Counted from the first letter of the stretch, positions 1 through 5,841 are shown. The stretch is DNA of 6,879 nt from 70-18 sp041691815 (GCA_041691815.1 JBEPTZ010000182.1:1-6879); one strand, 5' to 3'. Notes: generated by a model not told the origin, from the letters alone. A program made the numbers and translations.

Positions 1-206
1 GGACCATGATCTTCGGCGTCCAGAAGCTGGTCAGCTACGTCAGCCACTTCATCACCCTGCACCCCGGCGACGTGATCGCCACCGGCACACCCCCCGGCGT
101 GGGCATGGGCAAGAAGCCGAACCCGATCTGGCTCAAGGCCGGCAACGTGATGACGCTCGGCATCACCGGGCTGGGCGAGCAGAAGCAGAACGTGAAGGCA
201 GATTAA
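1..206 (+). CDS. FAH-family (fumarylacetoacetate hydrolase-like) protein, C-terminal end only
   Basis: This is the 3' end of a gene that begins before the window; the reading frame is open from base 3 and stops at TAA 204-206, giving about 67 residues. It contains the run GDVIATGTPPGVGMGKKP, characteristic of the C-terminal half of the FAH / 2-keto-4-pentenoate hydratase-isomerase superfamily, followed by the usual short strand-rich end (KAGNVMTLGITGLGEQ). Family members are metal-dependent enzymes that hydrolyse, hydrate, isomerise or decarboxylate beta-diketo or 2-oxo acids, often in aromatic catabolism. The metal-binding acidic residues lie upstream and cannot be seen, so the exact reaction cannot be assigned. 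The ATG at base 6 is an internal methionine, not a start. The next gene is on the same strand but a palindromic element separates them. Confidence 0.88.
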   Translation, partial: TMIFGVQKLVSYVSHFITLHPGDVIATGTPPGVGMGKKPNPIWLKAGNVMTLGITGLGEQKQNVKAD

Positions 207-210
207 GACT

Positions 211-356
211 CTATCTTTTTGTGAACAAAAAGAAACTCTTTCATCCGCCTTGCCGCATCGAGTGCGTGGAGACACCGGAATCTCCAAAAACTCAGTGTTC
301 CGAGGCGGATGAAAAGAGTTTTTGGTTCTTTTTTCCAAAAAGAACTGCTTCCTTGC
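211..356. repeat. AT-rich interspersed palindromic element, copy A
   Basis: Two inverted arms, about 214-251 and 302-346, surround a centre of about 50 bases. The inner arm ends pair closely: the sequence around 233-250 (AAACTCTTTCATCCGCC) is nearly the reverse complement of 303-321. Each arm also carries its own AT-rich hairpin: 215-221 with 226-232 (7 bp, 4-base loop) on the left, and 325-333 with 337-345 (9 bp, 3-base loop) on the right. The right arm can alternatively pair 319-325 with 335-341. The centre has a further 6-bp stem (267-272 with 281-286). The right edge ends in CTGCTTCCTTGC (345-356), whose exact reverse complement starts copy B at 1900. AT-rich spacers of this kind are, from memory, common between genes in Acetobacteraceae; their role (terminator, REP-like or MITE-like element) is not established here. 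Confidence 0.8.
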
Positions 357-369
357 TCGAGGCTCCGCC

Positions 370-1899
370 ATGACCCGCGCCCGCCGCAACACCATCGCCG
401 ACGCCGTCCACCGCGCCGCCGCGCAGTTCGGCGACCGCCCGGCGCTGGGTTTCGCCGACCGGAGTTGGAGCTTCCGCGAGTTGGACCTTGCCGCCGGCCG
501 TATCGCCCACCAGCTGCGCGGCCTGGGCCTTGCCGCCGGCGACCGTGTCGCCGCCTATGGCCGCAATTCGGACGGCTATTTCCTGCTCTGGCTGGCCTGC
601 ACCCGCGCCGGCCTGGTGCATGTGCCGGTCAACTTCGCGCTCACCGGCGACGAACTCACCTACATCATCACCCAGTCCGGCGCCGCCGCCCTGGTCAGCG
701 ACGCCGCCCTCGCCGCCAACCTCGCCCCGGTCCACGCGCTGGCCAGCGTCCGGCATTTCCTCGATTTCGCCGCCCTCCCCGCCGTGGCTCGCGACCCCGC
801 CATCCCACACGACCTGGACGCCGATCTCGCCGAAACCGACCTCGCGCAACTGCTCTACACCTCCGGCACCACCGCCCAGCCGAAGGGTGCCGCGATGAGC
901 CACGCCGCGCTGCTGGCCGAATACACCTCCTGCATCATCGCGCTGGAACTCACCGCGGCCGACCGCAGCATCGCCGCCCTGCCGCTCTACCACTCGGCGC
1001 AGATGCACTGCTTCCTGATGCCCTCGCTGCTGGTCGGCGGCTATTCGCTGCTGCTGCCGGCGCCGGCCGCCGATGTGGTGCTGGAACTGATCGAGCGCCA
1101 CCGCATGACCACCTTCTTCGCCCCGCCGACTGTCTGGATCAGCCTGCTGCGCCACACCGATTTCGACCGCCGCGACCTCTCCTCGCTCATCGCGGTCTAT
1201 TACGGCGCCTCGATCATGCCGGTGCCGGTGCTGCAGGAACTGCGTCGCCGCCTACCCGGCGCCCGCCCGTTCAACGGCTACGGCCAGTCCGAAATCGGCC
1301 CGCTCGCCACTGTGCTGAAGCCCGAGGACCACGACGCCCGCCCCGGTTCGATCGGCAAGCCGATCTTCAACGTCGAGACCCGTGTGGTCGACGCCGACAT
1401 GCACGACGCCGCCCCAGGCACCCAGGGCGAGATCGTCCACCGCTCGCCGCAACTGCTCGACGGCTACTGGAACAAACCCGAAGCCACCGCCGAAGCCTTC
1501 GCCGGCGGCTGGTTCCACTCCGGCGATGTGGGCTATCTCGACGATGACGGCTTCCTCTACATCGTCGACCGCATCAAGGACGTCATCAACACCGGCGGCG
1601 TGCTGGTCGCCTCGCGCGACGTGGAAGAAGCCCTGTTCACCCACCCCGCAGTCTCCGAAGTCGCAGTGATCGCCCTGCCCGACCCGAAATGGATCGAAGC
1701 CATCACCGCCGTGGTCGTGCTGCGCCCCGGCGCCACCGCCAGCGAAGCCGACCTGCTCGCCCACGCCCGCCAGCACCTCGCCGCGTTCAAACTGCCCAAG
1801 CGGGTGATCTTCGCCGACGACCTGCCGCGCAACACCGCCGGCAAACTGCTGAAACGCGAACTCCGCCGCGTGCATGGCGCGGAGACGCCGTGGGAGTAA
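370..1899 (+). CDS. AMP-forming acyl-CoA synthetase (fatty-acid/carboxylic acid:CoA ligase)
   Basis: A 509-residue ANL-superfamily adenylate-forming enzyme, expected to activate a carboxylic acid with ATP to an acyl-adenylate and transfer it to CoA in the cytoplasm. The signatures occur in order: the phosphate-binding loop YTSGTTAQPKG at 163-173, YGQSE at 304-308, the ribose-binding Asp in GWFHSGD at D386, the hinge/A8 region DRIKDVINTGG around 400-410, and the adenylation lysine K492 in NTAGKLLKREL. Length fits short single-unit ligases. The ATG at 370 is chosen because GAGG at 359-362 lies 7 bases upstream; an upstream TTG at 322 would translate the palindromic element and add MVLFSKKN-type residues, which is implausible. 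The usual Gly after SGTT is Ala (residue 169). Substrate is not determinable; a medium-chain or aryl acid is possible. Its neighbour upstream is an FAH-family enzyme, which could hint at organic acid catabolism, but the intervening element argues against a tight operon. Confidence 0.93.
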   Translation: MTRARRNTIADAVHRAAAQFGDRPALGFADRSWSFRELDLAAGRIAHQLRGLGLAAGDRVAAYGRNSDGYFLLWLACTRAGLVHVPVNFALTGDELTYIITQSGAAALVSDAALAANLAPVHALASVRHFLDFAALPAVARDPAIPHDLDADLAETDLAQLLYTSGTTAQPKGAAMSHAALLAEYTSCIIALELTAADRSIAALPLYHSAQMHCFLMPSLLVGGYSLLLPAPAADVVLELIERHRMTTFFAPPTVWISLLRHTDFDRRDLSSLIAVYYGASIMPVPVLQELRRRLPGARPFNGYGQSEIGPLATVLKPEDHDARPGSIGKPIFNVETRVVDADMHDAAPGTQGEIVHRSPQLLDGYWNKPEATAEAFAGGWFHSGDVGYLDDDGFLYIVDRIKDVINTGGVLVASRDVEEALFTHPAVSEVAVIALPDPKWIEAITAVVVLRPGATASEADLLAHARQHLAAFKLPKRVIFADDLPRNTAGKLLKRELRRVHGAETPWE

Positions 1900-2014
1900 G
1901 CAAGGAAGCAGCGCTTTTTTGAAAAAAAGCGCGCAAAAAACTTCATCCATGTGGGGGCGAAGCCACGAATGAAAGTTTTTTGGTTCTTTTTTTCAAAAAA
2001 GAACCCTTCCCTTG
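1900..2014. repeat. AT-rich interspersed palindromic element, copy B
   Basis: This has the same architecture as the element at 211-356. The left arm starts with GCAAGGAAGCAG (1900-1911), then a perfect hairpin 1911-1920 with 1923-1932 (10 bp, 2-base centre), then AAAAAACTTCATCCATG-like sequence. The right arm has CCACGAATGAAAGTTTTTT (from 1965), then a perfect hairpin 1983-1992 with 1995-2004 (10 bp, 2-base centre), ending in CCTTCCCTTG. The inner arm parts (about 1935-1953 and 1965-1982) are near reverse complements around a short centre of about 11 bases. Reverse-complementing either right arm gives a good match to this left arm. The element begins one base after the acyl-CoA synthetase stop and extends into the reading frame of the downstream glycosyltransferase, so it may terminate the first gene and influence the start of the second. 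Confidence 0.8.
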
Positions 2015-3432
2015 TCTGGCTGATCCTGCTGGCCACCGCCGTGCGCCTGGTGATGGCGCATGCCATCGGCCTGGGTGTCGACGAGAGCTACATGATCGCC
2101 GCCGGCCGCACCCTGCATCTCAGCTATTTCGACCATCCGCCGCTCGCCTGGTGGCTCAGTTGGGGTGCGGCGCATCTGTTCGGCAGCGAGGCGCCGGTGG
2201 TGGTGCGGCTGCCGTTTATCCTGCTCGGCGCCGCCTCCACCTGGATGCTGGCGCGGCTGGGCGAGGACCTTGGCGGCCGCCGCGCCGGGCTGTGGACCGC
2301 GCTGGCCTACACCTGCGCTCCGGTGCTCGGCTTCACCAGCGCCAGCTGGGTGCTGCCGGACGGGCCGCTCGATGCCGCCTTGCTGGCGATGGCGCTGTGC
2401 CTGGTGCGGGCGTTGCGCACACCCGGCTGGGGCTGGTGGCTGGCTGCCGGACTGGCCGCCGGGCTGGCCATGCTGTCGAAATACAACGCCGTGCTGCCGA
2501 TCGCCGGCGGCTTCGTCTACCTGCTGACCCAAAGGCAGGACCGCCACTGGCTGGCCCGCCCGCAGCCCTGGGTGGCGGTGGCGGTGGCGGCGCTGCTGTT
2601 CACCCCGGTGATCGTCTGGAACGCCGAACACGGCTGGGCCTCGCTGGCCTTCCAGGGCAACCGCGCTGACGCCGTACGGCTGCAACCGTTCGGCCCGCTG
2701 GTGGTGCTGGCCGGCGAGGCGCTGTTCCTGCTGCCGTGGCTTTGGGCGCCGCTGATGCTGCAATGGCTGCGGGCGCTGCGGGCCGGCCCCGAGGACCGGC
2801 AGCGCTGGCTGTTGGCCTGCCTCGGCGCCGGCCCGGTGTTGCTGTTCGCCGTCGTCGCGCTGTGGTCGCGCCATGTGCTGTTTCACTGGGCCGCCCCCGG
2901 CTACCTGCTGCTGCTGCTGCTGCTCGGCGAGGCGCTGGCCCGCTGGGACGGCCGGGTCCTGCGCCGCGCCACCGCCGCCACCGTGGCGCTGCTGCTGGCT
3001 GGTCTCGCCGTGGTGGCGGTCGAGGTGCGTTGGAACCCGCTGCCGCTGCCGAACGACCCGGCACTCCAGGCGGTGGATTTCACGCCGCTGCGCGCCGTGC
3101 TGGCCGGGCGCGGCCTGCTCGGCCAGCCGGTCGCCGCCCCCAATTGGTCGAACGCCGGCCGCATCGGCTACGCGCTCGGCGGCGCCCCCCCTGTGCTATG
3201 CCTGAACACCGACGCCCGGCAATTCGCCTTCGCCCCCGGCCCGGCCAGCGTGCTCGGCCAGGACATCCTGATCATCGCCCCGCGCAGCAACGAGGCCGGC
3301 ATCCGCGCCGGCTATGCCGGGCTGTTCGACCGCATCGAGACGCTGCCACCGGCGGTCGTCAACCTGCCCGGCCGGCCGGGGCACCAGATCCCGCTGTTCA
3401 TCGGCCATAACCTGCGCCGCTGGCCGCCATGA
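1969..3432 (+). CDS. GT-C glycosyltransferase, family 39 / ArnT-like (PMT_2 domain), multi-pass membrane protein
   Basis: A 487-residue polytopic inner-membrane protein, expected to transfer a sugar from a polyprenyl-phosphate donor to an acceptor on the periplasmic side. The first membrane segment (about 15-33) is followed by the acidic catalytic pair in GVDESY (D38, E39), then SYFDHPPL (54-59), a hallmark of the PMT_2 group, LPDGPLDAALLAMAL near 129-143 and LSKYNAVLPIAGG near 169-181. Many hydrophobic spans follow up to about residue 352, including one with seven consecutive leucines. Residues from about 353 to the end are less hydrophobic and form a probable periplasmic domain. The start is uncertain. 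ATG 1969 lies inside the palindromic element and gives an N-terminus MKVFWFFFSKKN encoded by it; GTG 2014 would start just outside it, at the first membrane segment. GTG 1951 is also in frame. No strong Shine-Dalgarno sequence decides. Acceptor and donor are unknown; lipid A or another envelope glycan is possible. Confidence 0.87.
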   Translation: MKVFWFFFSKKNPSLVWLILLATAVRLVMAHAIGLGVDESYMIAAGRTLHLSYFDHPPLAWWLSWGAAHLFGSEAPVVVRLPFILLGAASTWMLARLGEDLGGRRAGLWTALAYTCAPVLGFTSASWVLPDGPLDAALLAMALCLVRALRTPGWGWWLAAGLAAGLAMLSKYNAVLPIAGGFVYLLTQRQDRHWLARPQPWVAVAVAALLFTPVIVWNAEHGWASLAFQGNRADAVRLQPFGPLVVLAGEALFLLPWLWAPLMLQWLRALRAGPEDRQRWLLACLGAGPVLLFAVVALWSRHVLFHWAAPGYLLLLLLLGEALARWDGRVLRRATAATVALLLAGLAVVAVEVRWNPLPLPNDPALQAVDFTPLRAVLAGRGLLGQPVAAPNWSNAGRIGYALGGAPPVLCLNTDARQFAFAPGPASVLGQDILIIAPRSNEAGIRAGYAGLFDRIETLPPAVVNLPGRPGHQIPLFIGHNLRRWPP

Positions 3433-3439
3433 CCCGGGA

Positions 3440-3451
3440 GCGGTTAACCGC
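3440..3451. promoter_or_regulatory. Perfect 12-bp palindrome GCGGTTAACCGC, possible regulator site
   Basis: A perfect palindrome lies 8 bases after the glycosyltransferase stop and 33 bases before the ATG of the small Pro/Gln-rich protein gene. Its centre, TTAACC, resembles the half-site recognised by the alphaproteobacterial cell-cycle regulator CtrA, but the second TTAA at 7-base spacing is absent. It is too short and lacks the T-tract expected of an intrinsic terminator. A role as an operator for the downstream small gene is inference only. Confidence 0.22.
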
Positions 3452-3483
3452 ATCGCAACCATTGGCGGCGAAACTGCGGGGCC

Positions 3484-3687
3484 ATGATCTCCAACACCTC
3501 CCTCCCGGCCTTCTCCACCGGCACCGCCCAGCCGGCCCAGCGCCCGCACCACCCGCACGGCACCCAGCAGGCCCGCGCCCAGCCAAAGCAGCAGTTGCCG
3601 CTGCAGGCGCAGCCGGACAAAGCCAGCCCCACGCCACAGCCCGGCCAGACCCTGCCGCGCGGCTCGCTGCTCGACCTGTCGGTCTGA
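3484..3687 (+). CDS. Small Pro/Gln-rich hypothetical protein (67 aa)
   Basis: I do not recognise a named family. The frame encodes a hydrophilic protein of 67 residues: a short Ser/Thr-rich start (MISNTSLPAFSTGT), a middle rich in Gln, Pro, Ala and His that is probably disordered, and a defined end, LPRGSLLDLSV. It has no signal peptide, membrane span or cysteine. Coding evidence is the base pattern: by my count only 3 of 66 sense codons end in A or T, while second positions are mixed, as in the surrounding real genes. The competing frames here (for example ATG 3429, overlapping the glycosyltransferase stop) lack this bias. A weak purine-rich GGGG lies only about 3 bases before the ATG. It shares strand and reading frame with the downstream Nudix gene, separated by its TGA and 48 bases. 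It might be a conserved orphan of this bacterial family or a spurious frame. Confidence 0.55.
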   Translation: MISNTSLPAFSTGTAQPAQRPHHPHGTQQARAQPKQQLPLQAQPDKASPTPQPGQTLPRGSLLDLSV

Positions 3688-3714
3688 TCCCGCGGCACTC
3701 TTGAAACCGGCCCG

Positions 3715-3728
3715 GCCTGCGTGCAGGC
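3715..3728. promoter_or_regulatory. Inverted repeat GCCTGC-GT-GCAGGC just before the Nudix start
   Basis: Two perfect 6-base arms with a 2-base centre end 7 bases before ATG 3736. TTGAAA at 3701-3706 resembles a -35 hexamer, but the sequence at the matching -10 distance (CAGGCT) is poor. A promoter there would put transcription start almost on the ATG. The repeat could be an operator or a small hairpin near the ribosome binding region. Evidence is limited to the symmetry and position. Confidence 0.22.
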
Positions 3729-3735
3729 TTGCGGC

Positions 3736-4242
3736 ATGGCCGATTTCGTCAAGCTGATCCCCGAGGGCGACAACCGCGAGCGGCTGGTCTGCCCGGATTG
3801 CGGCCATGTCGACTACCAGAACCCCAAGGTCGTGGTCGGCTCGGTGGTCGCCCATGACGACCTGGTGCTGCTCTGCCGCCGCGCCATCGAACCGCGGCGC
3901 GGCTTCTGGACCCTGCCGGCCGGCTACCTGGAACTCGGCGAAACCATCGAGCAGGGCGCCAGGCGCGAGGCGCAGGAGGAAGCAGAAGCCGCCATCCTGC
4001 TCGACGGCGTGCTGGCGCTATACAGCGTCAGCCGCATCGGCCAGGTGCAGGTGATGTTCCGCGCCCGCTTCGCCGGCCCGCCCGCCTTCGCCGCCGGCCC
4101 GGAAAGCCTGGAAGTGGCGCTGTTCGCCTGGGCCGACATCCCGTGGCCGGAGATCGCCTTCCCCACCGTGCGCTGGGCGCTGGAGGCCTGGCGCGCCAAC
4201 CCCGCCGGCCCGCTCGGCGCACCCGCCGGCAACCCGCCGTGA
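3736..4242 (+). CDS. Nudix hydrolase with N-terminal zinc-ribbon-like segment
   Basis: A 168-residue cytoplasmic Nudix protein, expected to cleave a nucleoside diphosphate linked to another group (such as ADP-ribose or a dinucleotide) using divalent metal. An N-terminal segment with CPDCGHVDYQNPK (C19, C22) resembles the zinc-ribbon region of this subgroup, though only one CxxC knuckle is present. The conserved LLCRRAIEPRRGFWTLPAG leads into the Nudix box at 63-85 (GYLELGE, then ARREAQEEAEA), with the metal-binding RE and EE glutamates intact. The late box glycine is Glu (E84), a position that I recall as variable in this subgroup. GPESLEVALFAWADIPW near the end is also typical. ATG 3736 is preferred because it gives the compact MADFVKLIPEGDN start; GTG 3721 would add five residues. 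Its stop overlaps the start of the next gene. The precise substrate cannot be read from sequence. Confidence 0.92.
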   Translation: MADFVKLIPEGDNRERLVCPDCGHVDYQNPKVVVGSVVAHDDLVLLCRRAIEPRRGFWTLPAGYLELGETIEQGARREAQEEAEAAILLDGVLALYSVSRIGQVQVMFRARFAGPPAFAAGPESLEVALFAWADIPWPEIAFPTVRWALEAWRANPAGPLGAPAGNPP

Positions 4243-4583
4243 TCCACCTGCCGGCGCTGCTGCTCGCCCTGCTGCTACTGGCCTCGGCAGCCCATGCCTA
4301 CCGGCTGCTGCCCGGCCCGATGCCGCAACTGCAGGCGCCGTCCGCGGCCGGTGAACCGGCGCCGGTGCCCAACCAGGACGCCGAACCACCGCCCGCCAAG
4401 GTCATTCCCGGCACGCGGTTGACGCCGGCGCTGACCAACCGGCTGTCCGGCCGCCCGGCCGCCGCCGACGGCTACTCGCCAGGCTCGGCGTTTTCGCCCG
4501 AACTGGAGCGCCGACACGACACCGGCACCAATCTCGGCACCATCCTGGCCCCCGGGCTGCAGTTGCGGGTGCCGCTCAAGTAG
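4239..4583 (+). CDS. Small secreted hypothetical protein (114 aa), translationally coupled to the Nudix gene
   Basis: The GTG start (4239-4241) overlaps the Nudix stop in a GTGA arrangement, which favours translational coupling and supports this start. The start also falls exactly where a signal peptide begins: residues 2-19 are IHLPALLLALLLLASAAH, a hydrophobic core ending with a probable signal peptidase I site at AHA|Y (residues 18-20). The mature part of about 94 residues is Pro/Ala-rich, lacks cysteine and has no lipobox, so a soluble periplasmic or secreted protein is likely. The C-terminal third (YSPGSAFSPELERRHDTGTNLGTILAPGLQLRVPLK) looks more ordered. I do not recognise a family. An upstream in-frame ATG at 4143 lies inside the Nudix gene and would bury the signal peptide. 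The 3' end overlaps the convergent cfa gene by 8 bases. Confidence 0.75.
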   Translation: MIHLPALLLALLLLASAAHAYRLLPGPMPQLQAPSAAGEPAPVPNQDAEPPPAKVIPGTRLTPALTNRLSGRPAAADGYSPGSAFSPELERRHDTGTNLGTILAPGLQLRVPLK

Positions 4584-5841
4584 AGGGCTGGACCGCCGCC
4601 GTCGTCGCCACCCGGGCCATCGCCGACGCCGCCCGCTCGGCATCCACCATGTAGTCGCGGGTCAGCGGCACCGCCTGCGGGTTGCGGCTCAGCTGGATCT
4701 GGAACACCACATGCCCCTCGCGCCGGAAGGCGATCTCGCTGCCGGCCAGGTAGAACTCGAACATCCGGCAGAACCGCTCGTCGTACAGCCCGGCGATCGC
4801 GTCCCGATTGGCGGCGAAGCGGCGGCGCCAGTGCCGCAGCGTCTCGGCGTAGTGCAGCCGCAGCACCTCGATGTCGGTCGCCACCAATCCGGAGCGCTCA
4901 ATCACCGGCAGCACCTCGGACAGCGCCGGGCAATAGCCGCCGGGAAAGATGTATTTGGCGATCCACGGGTTGGTGGCGTCCGGCGGCAGGCTGCGGCCGA
5001 TGAAATGCAGCAGCGCCACCCCGTCCGGCGCCAGGTTGTGCTGCACCACCTCGAAAAACTTGCGATAGAAGCCGATGCCGACATGCTCGAACATGCCAAC
5101 CGAGACGATCCGGTCGAACCGCCGGTGCAGCGCGCGGTAATCCAGCAGCTCGAACCGCACCCGGTCGGCCAGCCCCTCGGCGTCGGCGCGCGCCTGCGCC
5201 TCGGCCAGCTGCTCGGTCGACAGCGTGATCCCGGTCACCCGCGCGCCGTAATCGCGCGCCAGGGTCAGCGCCATGCCGCCCCAGCCGCAGCCGATATCCA
5301 GCACGTCCAGGTCCGGCCGATCGAGCTTCAGCTTGCTGGCGATATGCTGTTTCTTGGCGACCTGCGCCTCCTCCAGCGTTTCCTGGCCGGTGGGAAAATA
5401 GCCGCAGGAATATTGCCGGTCGCGATCGAGGAACAGGCTGTACAGCCTGCCGTTGAGATCGTAGTGATGCGCCACGTTGCGCCGCGACCGGCTGGCCGGG
5501 TTGAACTGCGCCAGTCGGCGGGTCATCCGGCGCAACCGTTCGGAAAACCAGATGCCCGGATGATGCGCGGTCTCGGCCATGGCATTGGCGCCGAACAGGT
5601 CCAGCACCTGGTAGATGGTGCAGTCCACCGGAACCATGCCGCCGTCCATGTAGCACTCGCCGGCCCCCAGCGCCGGGTTCAGCGCCAGCCGCCGCACGGT
5701 GCGCGCATCGCGCAGCTCAATCAGCGCTTCCGGTCCGGCCTCGCCGGTATAGGTGGTCAGTTGTCCGTCGGGCCAGCGCACGGTCAGCCGGCCGAGTACG
5801 ATGAAGCGCTTGAGAATCTGGTCGAGCACCGGTCGCATCAT
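4576..5841 (-). CDS. cfa: Cyclopropane-fatty-acyl-phospholipid synthase
   Basis: A 421-residue S-adenosylmethionine-dependent enzyme that adds a methylene bridge to cis double bonds of membrane phospholipid acyl chains, acting at the inner face of the membrane. It has the usual N-terminal lipid-binding part (1 to about 120), then the catalytic domain: QYSCGYF with C146, SAM motif VLDIGCGWGG at 180-189, MFEHVG with E252 and H253, LLHFIG with H279 and I281, and HYAETLRHW with Y331. These correspond to the residues implicated in catalysis and bicarbonate binding in the E. coli enzyme (C139, E239, H266, I268, Y317). Length is slightly above the E. coli protein (382). Two adjacent ATGs (5839-5841 and 5836-5838) could serve; the first is used. 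A run of seven G on the coding strand (5848-5854) sits at ribosome-binding distance. Cyclopropanation commonly protects against acid and stationary-phase stress. The gene stands alone, convergent with the secreted-protein gene. Confidence 0.96.
   Translation of the reverse strand: MMRPVLDQILKRFIVLGRLTVRWPDGQLTTYTGEAGPEALIELRDARTVRRLALNPALGAGECYMDGGMVPVDCTIYQVLDLFGANAMAETAHHPGIWFSERLRRMTRRLAQFNPASRSRRNVAHHYDLNGRLYSLFLDRDRQYSCGYFPTGQETLEEAQVAKKQHIASKLKLDRPDLDVLDIGCGWGGMALTLARDYGARVTGITLSTEQLAEAQARADAEGLADRVRFELLDYRALHRRFDRIVSVGMFEHVGIGFYRKFFEVVQHNLAPDGVALLHFIGRSLPPDATNPWIAKYIFPGGYCPALSEVLPVIERSGLVATDIEVLRLHYAETLRHWRRRFAANRDAIAGLYDERFCRMFEFYLAGSEIAFRREGHVVFQIQLSRNPQAVPLTRDYMVDAERAASAMARVATTAAVQPST

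Noticed and set aside
215..232. AT-rich hairpin after the FAH-family gene as a classical intrinsic terminator
   Set aside because: The stem is almost all A/T and no T-tract follows on the plus strand, so it is described as part of the palindromic element instead.
322..369. Upstream TTG extension of the acyl-CoA synthetase
   Set aside because: It would translate the palindromic element (SKKN-type peptide); ATG 370 has GAGG at good spacing and matches the usual start of this family.
292..1155. Long minus-strand frame opposite the acyl-CoA synthetase
   Set aside because: Gly/Gln/Ala/Arg-rich antisense shadow caused by GC-rich codon bias; it covers conserved enzyme motifs on the other strand and part of the repeat.
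211..2014. A CRISPR array or insertion sequence made by the repeats
   Set aside because: There are only two elements, far apart, with no regular spacers and no transposase or target-site duplication visible.
2572..2589. Three tandem GTGGCG units
   Set aside because: They encode Val-Ala repeats in a membrane span with the usual GC-rich codons; three copies are expected by chance here.
3429..3704. A 91-codon plus-strand frame whose ATG overlaps the glycosyltransferase stop (ATGA)
   Set aside because: The overlap looks like coupling, but the protein is an Arg/Pro/His/Ala-rich out-of-frame product with frequent A/T-ending codons; the 3484 frame has far better coding statistics over the same bases.
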